From assembly GCA_032719365.1 (NCBI GenBank), contig CM064861.1:83138863-83202862 (forward strand): a stretch of DNA of 64,000 nt, in the 5' to 3' direction. Both the position numbers and the translations under genes were made by a program. The number at the start of each line of letters is the position of its first letter. The stretch's first letter is position 1. Shown piece after piece: positions 36,141 through 48,089 of the stretch. The stretch comes from Prinsepia uniflora (Eukaryota; Streptophyta; Magnoliopsida; Rosales; Rosaceae). Below the pieces are notes generated by a model that saw nothing but the letters and a program-made list of their open reading frames with translations, ran no database searches and was not told where the DNA came from.

Positions 36141-36535
36141 TCTTCCTCATGGAAGTATTTCCAAAGCCTCCTTACTGAAAATGCTTAAGCTTTCCGACAA
36201 AGCATATCAAGTCTTCAGTTAAAGAGAAAAAACCCTTCATTGAAGGCAACATACAAAAACGCTTTTGTTATTAGAATTCAAGTTATTCAGTGCCCTCTAT
36301 TGTACGCCCATGGCTGCAGTGGGGACATATGGCAAGACAGTTGTTTCGAAGTTTTAGTTCAAGCATATTATAAAGTGGATAAAAGAGATTTGACACTTTA
36401 ATTCCAGAAATTTTGCATAAATGTTGTTCACATTTATTCGTTTGAAAGGCGTTTGGAAAATCACATGTCGATTACTCACATCAGTTATTCACTACTAGAA
36501 TGAAAGTAAAAACATAAGAAAATAACATAAAGAAA

Positions 36536-38215
36536 CTACGAATGCAGGTCTTCAAAACCAATTGTCTTTCGAAACTCTTCCCGCTCTTCTGCTGAAAGTA
36601 GGGAAGCATCGTTAAACAATGATTCATCCATCTCAAGTGCACCTTCATTCCTAACCTCAAGCTCATAATCTGGTACAGGTTCCAGCTCAGGCTCAGGCTC
36701 ATGCTCCATCACTGGCTTTGGTTCTCATTGTTTGGTGGTGATCCCACTATAGCTTACCATGTCCAACTTTTGCGCCTCATGCTTCTTTGGCTCAAATTTG
36801 TGGAGGTGTGTTTTGGAATTAGATGATCGTTTCTTGAAAACTTTTCAGTCTTCAAATTTTAGACTTCCACTCCCGAAAGTTTGATTTTCTCTTCTGAACA
36901 TGCCCAGTAAAGTGACCACGTTAAGGGCAACGTCTCGTTCATTATCATTTAGCATTTTCTCTGCATGGCCTGTCTCCAGCTCTCTTACTTTGCTCTCCAA
37001 TGTACGAATTCTCCCGACTAAGACTTCATTGCTTTGTCTAGAGTGATCTCGGCCCCCTCGAAGGCGTGTGCACCCGTTCTTCATCTCTTTGTTCTCCTCT
37101 TCCATGTTAGCATTCCCCCGAAGCATGTCAACCAGTTTGCGGGCCCCAGCTTTTGCAATCCTAAGGTCTCAGACTACCTTGTTATAAGCTTCTTGCGACA
37201 CTTTTTTTAGGTTTTCTTCTGCTAGGATAGGGGCAGCAATCGCGTTTAAAGTATTGGATGACGATCGTGATTCCCCTACTATTCGATCTGAGCCCTCATC
37301 CCTCAAGGCCTCAATCACTTCTAGAGAAGTGGGAATCACCTTCGACCTTTTACGATGTTTGGTTGTATCCTCACAAGGACCGTCTGAAGTTCTGCACTTT
37401 CTAGATGACTTTATGGGGCTAGAGCGGCCAAGTTTGGAAGGAACCAGGTGATTATACTTTCTCTTCGAAGAAGCAATAGGATCCTGCTTTCCTTTCTTCT
37501 TTTAGGTAACAACTTTTTTCAGGCGCAGCGGGGCGCTCAACCACTCCTTGATTAAGCTATCAGAAGGCTTTCGACCGTCCATATCTTTGAGGGGAAAAAG
37601 TAGCCAGCTCATATCATGGAACTCCGGAAGAATTTTCAGAGCTTTGTCAATCTTTCTAAGGTCAGGATGACCTTCAAATCCGTTGTATAGCTCATCAAAT
37701 ATGCAGAAGTGTGAGGTAATCTGGGGAGACATGTTTGTCCTATGCACTTCCTACTTCGATGTAGTTGAACCTGTACGTTTATCGTCGAAATCCATCCTAA
37801 AAAATAGTTCCACTCTAGGGACGACCCGAGAAAGGCGGCCGTCGAAAATTCCGTTGTGCGACACGAAGTAGCAATTCCAGAATTCATCTTTAGTGAGTCC
37901 CAAGCCAAAGAATTTGTTCAGCTTCTCAAAACACATGATGTGTCTATAGGCATCAACATCTAGTTGAGTAGGGCTGCATCCCATCCGACCAATGATTGTG
38001 GAGAAGAGCTTCGAGAAAGGGAACTTAAAACCCCACCCAATGATCAAAGGGTGAAATTTAGTCCATCGACTACCAACATGATTTTTGCCTCTTCCATGCC
38101 TAAGATCCTTCATGGAGAAACATCTGTTACCAAGCTCCATAAAGAGGTCCTCTGGAAAGGCAATCTGATTGCGGGATTTCCACTCCATGAAGTCTTCAGG
38201 TTTTTTGAACTCCAT
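36536..38215 (-). pseudogene. Degraded 'putative gypsy-type transposon' ORF (PF04195-like)
   Basis: One minus-strand frame of about 560 codons with no frameshift from ATG at 38213-38215 to TAG at 36536-36538. It is interrupted only by five stops (37751-37753, 37502-37504, 37169-37171, 36845-36847, 36725-36727). The N-terminal part has FPFSKLFSTIIGRMGCSPTQ, then HIMCFEKLNKFFGLGLTKDEF, a pattern I associate with the plant 'putative gypsy type transposon' family. The middle is basic (KRKYNHLVPSK). The C-terminal part is a likely coiled coil (ENKEMKN...RTLESKVRELE) and an acidic end rich in EPEPELEP. Function is unknown. Sequence upstream of 38215 is out of frame, so the true start may be lost. 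Confidence 0.55.
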
Positions 38216-38640
38216 ATCCTTCCCTCATATTGGACTTTGGCTACGTGAACCATCGCGCTCCCAAAATGCAAGTTTGCCAGACCGTTCCAGAAGTGCACCT
38301 TGACGCATCTTAAAATAACCACCTTGGGAAAATGAAAAGATCACTGCTTGAATCGTACCCAACAGACTTCCCAATTTGCACCTAAATTAAATGTATCAAA
38401 TATTTATATACTTTAATATAAAGTAAAAAAATGATTAAGTGCATGGGACCGGCCAATAGCTGCACAAAAAAATTGCAGACAAGACCAATCTGATGAAACC
38501 ACGTGGTAGTAACAGGAGTTCCAGCAAGGCCCTGATAGATCGCCGCAGTGGTCACCAAAGTGCCTTGACAGACAAACCAAAATCCACCACGCAGGGCCTG
38601 TTCATACCCTTCCATTCAGCGCCTGCCACATGGCGCACTC

Positions 38641-40798
38641 TAACACGAACCATCCCTAATCCCCCCGGGATTAACAATGGATGTGCCATGCTCCCGTTTG
38701 ACACGAAGTGTCAGACAAGGGATAACTCTAACCTCAGCCCGTTCGAGGCTTCCAGAGTGCGTCAGGATCGGAGGAGGAGTGTAATGTCTCAATCTCTGCT
38801 ACAGCTCGCATCCGCGATCAGCCTGAAGGACATTAAAACCATTGAAAGCTGTGAGTGGACGAAATGAATAATTTATAAAACACATTTCACGAAAAACGTT
38901 TATGCCATTCCCTAAAAAGCATGCATGCATTCGAAAACTAGTTGTCAAACCATTTCTTATTAATTAACTCAATAGGGCCTTAGCCCAAAACTGTAAACCA
39001 AAGTATAGGGGAACTCGCCCAAAATTGATCATGTGGGAACTCAGCCCAAAGCCAATCTTATGGGAGCTCAGTCCAAAACCAAGTATATGGGAACTCAGCC
39101 CCAAAACCATTCATATGAGAGCTCAACCCAAAACCAAGTATATGGGAACTCAGCCTAAAACCAATCAAACCATGTGGGAACTCGGCCCAAAACAAATCAA
39201 ACCATGGGGGAACTCAGCCCAAAACCAAATCAGTAGGGACTCCGCCCAAATCAAATCACGTGGGTCTCAGCCCAAATCCAATCCACATGGGTCTCAGCTC
39301 AAAACCAATCATCGGCATCCCTAATGCCTGACATCCCAGATGTCACAATCAACACCATCACGGTTTCAAGCTACGCGTGCTACTCAGGGTCTCAATTTCA
39401 AGTCTCCCCAGGGTCCACCCACGTCAATGACCCGTAGATCAATGACCCTCCTTGGGGGAAGGTTTTAACCTTTGGCAATCTTACTCCTGAGTCACTATAC
39501 GGATTGGTCGCTCCGTGCAATGATCCCTCGTAGACAATACCCCGTGACTACTCCAGGATACTACGAGACGTCTGGAGGAGACAACTCGACACTCCAGGTT
39601 ACTACGGGACGTCTGGAGGCCAACCGTTTGTGAGGATGGTATATATGGAAAATTGTTTTATAAATCATCTTGAAACCATTCAAAGGGACCTATGCCCGGG
39701 ATTTCCATAAAACCATTGTAAATCCATAAATCCAATTTCCAAACTTATGAGTCTCAGCCCAAAATTCCATTTCATAAACCAACTAGGTCTCTAGCCCGAT
39801 ATCATAACCAATTGGGCCTCAAGCCCGATCATATAAGTCAATTGGGCCTCCAACCCGATATCCCATTAAATTAAATGAACTTCAAGTTTGATAGTTTCCA
39901 AATCAAATGGGTCTCATGCCCGATTCCATATTTCCAAATCCAAAACCAGTTCATCAAACCATCATTGAAATACCAGCACGTATAAGCACATTACAAAATC
40001 ATAAACCTCGAAATATGTGCAAATACGTACATACCAAAACACCAAAACCATATGGACTCAAGGCATCTCAAATCATGTATTTAAAACATATAAAACAATT
40101 ATGCATGCATCATATTTAGAAAGCCAAAGTCCACTAACAGACCGTCCTAACTACTGCCTCGATATGCGTACCATAAGCCTCTCCAGCTAAATCACTGTCA
40201 CTGGGAGTCCCAAACTTGTCCAAATCGTACTAGAGGGTTACTAACTACTTCAATAACCTCTCATTAAAGCCCCTAATTTCTCGGGATTTTTAACATATTT
40301 TAAAATGGACTAGGCCTTCAGACACTCAAAGTTAACCTGAAACGGTGTACAATCGACTCGAAACCTATCCTAAAACATTCATTACATCGAAAGGATGATT
40401 TCATGTGTTCAACTCATCCCCAAACAGTGCCCCACGCGCCTCCACGCGCTGTCCAAAGGTCCTGCGCGTGAAGCTCACCCGCTGGTGCACAGTCTTTCTT
40501 CAACCTCCAACGAACTTGATCTAGACCGGTTTATTGGTTTTTGGTTCAACCGAACCGACGTGATCGATTCAGTGACATTTTCTCCTCCTTTTCAGTCCGT
40601 TCTAATTCCTACTTCTTTGTCCCATCATTTGCAACATATCTTTGTGTTCAAAACCTAGAAAAACCGCCTAGAACCCCCTGGTTCAATCCACCCTTCACGG
40701 CCCTGTTTTTCCACCACTTTCCCTAAGCTGCTCAGCCACTTTCCACTGTCGAAAACCACCCCCCAACCTTCACACAAACCCCATAACCACTCCCTAAT
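38641..40798 (-). repeat. Truncated family L LTR, minus
   Basis: Starts TAACACGAACCATCCC, the usual TGACACGACCC start with decay, and runs through the usual LTR landmarks, including the 'gggaactcagcccaaaacca' motif series (39000-39310). At 40798 it is interrupted by the next solo LTR. Beyond 43736 the expected remainder with the hairpin and the GGGTCGTTACA end is not found, so the LTR is truncated there. Confidence 0.7.
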
Positions 40799-43731
40799 TG
40801 TAATGACCCGTTCCGTAAATCAGGATTAGATTAGTGTTAATGACAGATTAGTGCAGTTAATCGGTGATTAGTTGGAGGCGTTCAGACGGACGGTGTGAAA
40901 TGAAGATTTTGCCCCTAGAATGGGCAAAAATGTTGACTTTTTGTTTCTACGGTCAAATGGATTTTGACCGACCACTGTGACGTAGTTCGGGACGTCACGA
41001 GTCTATAGACAGGTGGCACGTCCGATTCCGACATCCGAATAGGAAGTTATGTGGTTCATAAGGTCCAGGGGATTTTCGTAAATGGGTTACAAGGGGGAAA
41101 TTGTTAACTTTTTGCACGACAAGTTTTCTTCACGTAAATCGAGGACCGTTAGATAGGTCTCGATGTCCTGAGTGCAACGACAGGTGGAACGCCATCATCG
41201 GACATCAGACGGTGAAGTTATGGGTCTAGATAGGTGAGGGGCAAAATGGTAATTTGTATGAGAAAGGGTAGTTTGGTCAATTGAGCCAAATTGGCCAGAT
41301 TGGGACATGTGGCAGTCTGGGGAGTGTGCCCACACGATGGTGCACACATGGCCTGTCTTGGATGGTGGTAGAACGTTCCCCACCGCCTACAATCGTTTTA
41401 AATTGATTATGGGTTTGTGCACGGGTAGGAAACAGAGTACGTGCTAGTGTGTGTGTGACTGAGCCTAAATTACCTCCACCCAACCATCAACCCGTGTAGA
41501 TTAATGAAGAGAAGAGAGGTTGGAGACGGCGGTAGCTGGGCAGTTCACGGCGGTGAGAGGCGGTGGAGATTGGAACAAAGAAAAAACAGTAAAGGGCTCT
41601 GTTTTCATTGAGAATGGTGGTGATTGTTTGAAGGATTGGTGATCCAATTGGATCACCAGTAACAAGACTACGGTGGTAAGGAAGGAGGGAAACTAAGTGT
41701 GAGTTCTAAAACGAATAGAAGGTGAGTTTTCTTTGAAGTTTTGTTTTTAAGCTAAAAATGGTAAAGTTTGAATTAGTGATTGTCGATCGTTTTGGTCAGT
41801 AGGGTGATGATCTGGAAGTCCAGGGGAGTTCGTAGGACTTGAAACCATGGCCAACGGTGGCCGGACGTGAGAGAACCGTCGAAGGGATGGACGACCAGTT
41901 CAACAACCAATTAAGGTATATGGTTTTAGCTTGTTTTTCTTTTAGTTTAGAACTTATGGATTGATTGGAAAGGCTTAAAGAGACGGTTAGGATCAATTAG
42001 GATCGAAATCGGACAAAACTGGATAGGATAGAGCTGTGAACCGGCCATGTTGGTTCGGCCTGAACCGTGAATCGGTCGGACCAGTCGAAGTAAGGTTGAA
42101 GATCACACTGTGCTGGCGCGTGAGGCCCACGCGCAGCCCCTTTGGGCGGCGTGTGTGTTCGCGTGGAATAGTGTTTGAGAATGGTTCCAACACGACTTTT
42201 AAAGTATTCGATGTAACGAACATTTTGACACTAGTTTCGAGTCGATCGGACATCGTCTCGTCATGTTTCGGGCTGTCCGAAGATTTTAGGGCACGGTTAA
42301 AAATTGTTAAAAATACGGAAAAATTATGGGACTTTAGTATGATCTTTTTGAAGTAGTTAGTGACCTTGTTGTGGGATTTGGATAGGTTCGGGAAAGCCGA
42401 GGATAGTGGATTGGCCGGGAACGGCATAAGTGCGCGCGTATCGAGGCGACGTCGGAATGGTCTGTGAGTGGACTTTGCTTTCTAACTTATGATGCATGCA
42501 TATATGTTTTTATATGTTTTCTATACTTTATTATATGATTTGATTTATGATCTTGATGATTTACAATTTTGCACGTTTTTCGAGGTATTTTACAGAATTT
42601 CACGTTTTACGAGTTTTCGAACGATCTTGTGATTTGACTGTGGTTTTAATGATTTGATTTCGGGAATTGAAATATGATTTGATTTCAAGGATTTGAAATG
42701 GATTTTGGAAAGGTGATTTCGGGCTTGGAGGCCTGTTCATGAGATTGAGATTTCAGTTTTGAGATTTGGAAAGGAAGTCTGGATTTGGGTTCGGGACAAT
42801 TGTTTCGGATGCCGGCTTATGGAATCATTGTTGTGAATTCGGATGAGGACTTTCTATGGTTTTCACTGATTGAATGAAAAATGGTTTTGGGTTTAATGAC
42901 CCGGAAAAAGAGAAAACTCACTGGATCTGGTTTTGAGTTTAAAGACTCGGATGATTGACGGGGGGAGGGCCCTAGATTGATATGTTTTGAGTTGAAAGAC
43001 TCGGTATATGTTTTGAGTTGAAAGACTCGGTTATGATACCCCCCCCCCCCCCCCGCGCGCGAGGCCTGTGATTGTGTTTTGAGTTTAAAGACTTGTTGAT
43101 ATCTCAGGAAGGCCTAGTTATTGCGCATTGTGTTTTGAGTTTAAAGACTCTGGCGCACTTGAGATCCAGTAAACTTGTATGATTGATATTTTCACTGGTT
43201 TTGGACGGTGGCTCGGATGAATTGGATTTGACGAGTTTTGGGACTGAGTTCTCGGATTGGAGATTGATTTGTGATTTGAGGCTGAGGCCTGGATTTGAAT
43301 AGCAGATTTGACTCGGGTTTCTAAATGGTTTTCAATGATGGTTTTCGATATGAATGGTTTCATGATTTGACTTGATATGCATGCATTGGTTTTTACGTGG
43401 AGGGTAAAAATGAAATTGTTTTAATGAACTGTTTTCTAAATTATACTTTATTTTTATCCACTCACAGTCTTTTTGTATTTTCGATACCCTCCAAGTTGTT
43501 GCGATACGGATTGTTGGTCGAGAGAGACGGAGACATCACACCCGCAATCCACAGTAGTTCGATACACTCTGAGAAGTCCGGTTACTTTTTGGATGGTTGG
43601 ATCGAGAATCTCTTGTCCGACTCACGTGTCACTTGAAGGTTGGACGTCAGATTAGCCTTCGTGTCATGCGTAAGTTAGACGGGATCGGGATTTAGCCCTT
43701 AATCCCGGGAGATTAGGGATGGGTCCTGACA
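40799..43731 (+). mobile_element. Family L solo LTR (2933 bp) with perfect target duplication
   Basis: Starts TGTAATGACCCG and ends GGGATGGGTCCTGACA, flanked by CTAAT at 40794-40798 and 43732-43736. It shares the long subtype features of 9752-12837, including GAGTTTAAAGACTCGG motifs (about 42.9-43.15 kb), here interrupted by a run of 16 C followed by GCGCGCG (43039-43061). No interior sequence. Confidence 0.9.
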
Positions 43732-43736
43732 CTAAT

Positions 43737-46571
43737 ACTCAGAAACATTCCTAAACGTCTACAACCCCCATTAAATGCCTGATTTATTTACCCACAACGG
43801 TGGCCCTTGACGAACACTAAGAAAATGTGAGTGTCTATGTACATTTATGTGAATATGTTTTATAAAATGGCATATATAGATTGTATCCATTTGGCTATAG
43901 TTGACATATATTGGGATCTCTTTGTATAAAGTGGAGGAGCTCTCAATTTACTTATGGCTAGTTCCGTCCATGGAAGCTTACCTATCAATTGATTGACAAT
44001 GCATGAAATGCAATAAGAAGAGATATATAGAAGAAAAGTTATTGATATATTGATATGGAATTAATGTTTACCCAAAAAAGGAGTTCTGTCTTCCTTTGTC
44101 CTCCTTCATGTGATTTATACGTATGAAAACAAAAATCAAGGGATTGTTTGGTGGTAATATTAGATTATAATGAAATTCTGAGTAAAAAAAAAAAAAGATT
44201 TTAGTGAACTATTAGTGTTTTTTAGATTAGTTAACTTGAAGATAAAAGTGAATTATGTTTTGGTCTTATTTAGTGGTAATATTAGATTCTCGTTTGATGA
44301 TCAAGTTGGATTGGATTGAATGGAATGACTCATCACATTCTATAGAAAAAAACTTTTCAAATCCAGTCAAATCCCCCCAAAATAGTTAGAGTACTGGAAG
44401 CGATAAGTATCATTTTATATCTATCTTATAATGAATAAAACATATACATTTTTATATTTGAGATATATTTTTTCCCGATCACATTCGGGATAGATTGAAC
44501 TCTATGAGTTATCTAATTTAATCCATTTTCCCTCATCAATTGTGACAATGATGAATTGTTAATAAAATTTAAGGTAATTTGAAGGTAGTAGTGAATGAAA
44601 TTGTAATCTAGTTTGATAGATCGTATTAAACCGTCGTGGATAATTGATTAAATTCAATGTATTTTGAAGATATTAATAAATATTTTGTAGGCATGAGGCA
44701 TGATACGATCCCTCTTGAATTTCCGCTCGAATTCCGTAAGAAGTCTCATCGCCAAAATGATTCCTAAAAATTATTTGTTAAAATAGTGAGGGTATTTCAA
44801 GAATTGTTTTAAAGTTACAAGCATTATTAGATTGGAGCAAAAATTCTCATAAATTTCAAGAGAAAAGGCGGGAGAGATTCTGTCAAGGCATATAAAAAAA
44901 CACTTAGGACATCTCCAACATGTACCAAAAACCCGAATTGTAGGAAAATTTTGGAGAAAATGGCCGGTCTTCAACCACAAGGCCAAGGACCGGTGGCGGA
45001 GGCACAATAGGTCTAGGATGGTCCTGAGCCTCCATTGGTTTTTATAGATTTAAATATTATATATATTTTTTTGGGTAAGTGAATAAATATATTAAAACCA
45101 TGGAAAACCCCCAATTACTAAGAATTAAATGTTATATATTGTTATATATTTTAATTAATTAAAGTTTATTAACAATTGAGGATTATATAGTTTAATCAAT
45201 TATATATTTTGGAATTTCAAATCAATTTGGTTCCAAACTAACACCTATATCATTATTATATATAGTTATAAAAATTCTATCTTATTTCAACACTTCAATC
45301 ATAGTCTATTTTGTCCAAATTATATTTTCTAAAATTTACTATTCGTCAAGAACAATTATGAAGATAATGAGTTAGTTACAATATATGATATATACATATA
45401 TATATATATTTATATTTTGATGAATTGAATTATATTTAAAATTAATTTTTTAAATATTTTGTGAAATACCCACCACAAATGAATTCATTGTTATGTCAGT
45501 GCCAATGGCCATGAATGTATTTTGGTCAAGGACCAATCTCTTTCTCAGATTTGCCCAAAAATTTAGGAAATTTCCTAAAAGTTATTGAATTTTGGTTGCA
45601 CACATGCACTTCATGTTATAAATAAAATGTATAAAAAATAATGTTAAAAAATTGAAATAGTAATGGATTAGCCACAAATAATTTGAGATGATAACGTATA
45701 GCCATGCACTATTAATTAAAAACTAGGACTAAATTTTGGATTGGCTCCAAGTTTAACCTAATGGTTGAAGATGACCTTATTTCTTGTTGCGGTAGATTTC
45801 ATTGGATGTCTAACATTTTATAATGAAAATAGAAAATTCATTTATTTCTAGTTTTAAAATATCTTGAATTTGATGAGTTACACAATCTATTCAAATTCAA
45901 TCTTTCACCACCAAACCTACCTACCATTTTGAGGGATTAGATTTGTTAAGTCTCGCTTTATGTGTGATTTCCTTTAATCCTTTACCGTAGATAAACATTC
46001 ACTTCTAAATTTAAAATACCTTAAAATTAGTAAGTGGTACATTTTAATCTAATGAAACCCATGAAACGGGACCCAAATATTTATCAAAGTAGTTTAATCT
46101 AAAACTAAGAAATCTTAATCTTGATTTGTTTACGAAACATGTGAATAAAATTAAGATTTAATTGGATGAGAAAGAAAGGTGAAGATAGGAAGGTGTTTGA
46201 GTTTTCATTACACCAGCAACCTTGCACAAACAAGTTGAGGAAGAAAACCAATTAAGGATTGAATCGGCACCAGGTATGTGTATTTTAGTATTTGACCATG
46301 TACATAATATATATATATATGTTGACTTGGACAAAACAAAACAAATATACGGTGTGACGATATGAACAGTTGAACTCCAACCCCTGGACTTACCTGCTAT
46401 GTACCATTTCTCTCTTCATTTTCGTGAGGCCCCCACTCGTTTGCTCAGGGTATCAGTCCGTACAGTGCTATCAACACCACCATACTTTACAGAAGCTTCC
46501 CGTTCATTTCCTCACTCGCAGAGCTGGCAGCAAACAAGAAGTCCAAACCAAGACAATATCAGACATCAGCC
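43737..46571. other. AT-rich region without supported genes
   Basis: The first roughly 60 bp may still be LTR debris. The rest is AT-rich with poly(A), (AT)n near 45393-45406 and 46305-46319, and no frame over about 80 codons with a recognisable product. It differs in composition from the LTR blocks and looks like ordinary intergenic or promoter-side DNA of the gene fragment that follows. Confidence 0.6.
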
Positions 46572-47372
46572 ATGGTTTTCTCCACCTTAAACGCTAGGTA
46601 TCTCTTTGCTCTGCTGCTACCAATTTATGTCAACAATACAAAACCCATTTTTTATTCTTTTACAAAGCTCAGAAATTGTTTGTGAATTTTAGGGGATGAC
46701 AGGCCATGAGAGACCTTTTTGATGGATACCCATCTGCCAGTTTCCCTGATTTAGAACAAAGATCATTTCTTGTTTATTTTCTGATAGGTTTCCTAAAAAG
46801 CAATTAGAATTTCAGTCATGCTTCCATTCTTATTAATAAGTAGAATTGATGCATGCTTTTTTCTTGTAAGAATTTTCTTACTTAATTAAGTATTTTATTT
46901 ATTTATTCTTCTTCCATCGGTAATTGACCTCCTTTGAAGGTACCTTGACTTTTGCAAAAAGCATGAGGTGCAACCCAATTCAGCTATTCTGTCATGGTTC
47001 ACTCAGGTCTTCTTTAATTATTTTTAAAATAAAAATCTATTTCGTTTTTCACCAGACATAAATTTCTTTTATTAGATCTTTAGTTTCTGTGGGTTTTTGT
47101 TTATTTCTATATTTTTCTGGCAAAGATTCAGAATTCCAACAATGAGAAATGCAGCATAACAATTTCATTGGACCATCTAAAGGATAAAGGTATTTTACCA
47201 CTAACCAATGTACTTATGTCCACCGACTCTGCTGATCAAATTGAAGCTGTTGACATGGTCCTGGAATTCCACACTGACTTAGCGAGAGAAAATGTCAGGG
47301 TTTTGATCCATGCACTCAATTAAAACCTTCGAGTTTTCGATTTCCAAGATTTGTCCCAGGGAACGAATTTAT
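46572..47372 (+). pseudogene. Three-exon host gene fragment, cut by copia
   Basis: Exon 1 is 46572-46597 (MVFSTLNA, splitting the next codon), intron with GT...AG, exon 2 is 46940-47006 (YLDFCKKHEVQPNSAILSWF, then TQ), intron, exon 3 is 47126-47323. The phases join cleanly (2/1, then 0/0) to give 96 residues. Exon 3 reads IQNSNNEKCSITISLDHLKD, later PLTNVLMSTDSADQIEAVDM, ending VRVLIHALN and TAA at 47321-47323. Past the stop the same frame still looks protein-like (NLRVFDFQDLSQGTNLL) up to 47372, where the copia LTR begins. So the TAA is probably a broken Gln codon and the gene once continued. I cannot name it; the 'YL.FC....V.PNS..LS' and 'RV.DLQDLS'-like text suggests a leucine-rich-repeat (RNI-like) protein, weakly. 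The rest is not in the window. Confidence 0.55.
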
Positions 47373-47973
47373 TGTTGAAAAAAATGCACAAATTAAATAG
47401 ATAATTATAATCACCAGGATTAAACTTTTTCCACCCTCAAAATAAATTGAGTAAATAAATTGGTAAAAATAAAGCGGAAGTAAAAAAAAAGTAAAAGAGA
47501 ATACCAAAATTTAAGGAGGTTCGGCAATGTGTCTACGTCCTCAGACAACAGCTCCAAAATTCTGCACTATGAATAATGGGATTACAAGTACAATCTCACC
47601 CAATGGTGGATACACAACTCTCTCTTGAATTCACTCAATAGGATCTCACTTTCTCTCTTTTTCTCACAAATGAAGCTATCTTCCTATTTCTCACACAAGG
47701 AGGAACTCTCTTCTCACTCTCACCTTTGATGGATACTTTGTTGCTTGAAGGATTATTGAGAATGCTCAATCCCTCTCCTTCATATAGGGATGGATGGAAG
47801 GAAATTATCAATACATAGTAATGCATAAGAGTTAGCTCTAATTAATCTCATGGTAACTCCTATGAGCATAATAATCTCCAACAATAAGTTGGGAGATCAA
47901 AAGCTTTCTTTGTTTTCAAGTATATGAATGAACCTACCTAAAATCACATCCATGCACAAATCATAACATGTGC
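47373..47973 (-). repeat. Copia 3' LTR
   Basis: Starts TGTTGAAAAAAATGCAC; the shared part ends AACATGTGCA. The right LTR loses similarity at the same point, but there it meets foreign DNA. A good polypurine tract (minus strand AAGTGGAGGGG) lies only at about 48061-48071, followed by TGATGGG. So the real LTR may extend to about 48056, with the right copy truncated. Confidence 0.75.
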
Positions 47974-48089
47974 ATTCGAATATCAAAAGTATTAATTTGA
48001 GAAACTCCAAAGATTATATTAATTATCCTCCATTTAATGAAGGAAATAACCCATCAAATTCCCCTCCACTTAATGAAGGGAATAACTCA

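Larger units (their letters stand above)
35950..38640. mobile_element. Right half of the older gypsy-type element split by Athila
   Basis: Continues 7642-8372 after removal of Athila. It has an array of 25-bp units (35969-36140), about 400 bp without features, then a long minus-strand degraded ORF (36536-38215). The sense of the gag remnant is + while this ORF is -. Some Tat-lineage plant elements carry such an antisense ORF, so I infer that lineage. The right end is cut by a family L LTR at 38641; no LTR of its own is seen. Confidence 0.5.

Noticed and set aside
42036..42356. 106-codon plus and 144-codon minus overlapping frames
   Set aside because: Inside a solo LTR; the minus frame resembles the LTR chance frame at 72-422 in the reverse orientation, so it tracks the repeat and not a gene.
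44771..45007. 78-codon minus frame in AT-rich DNA
   Set aside because: No motif, no exon context; left as non-coding.
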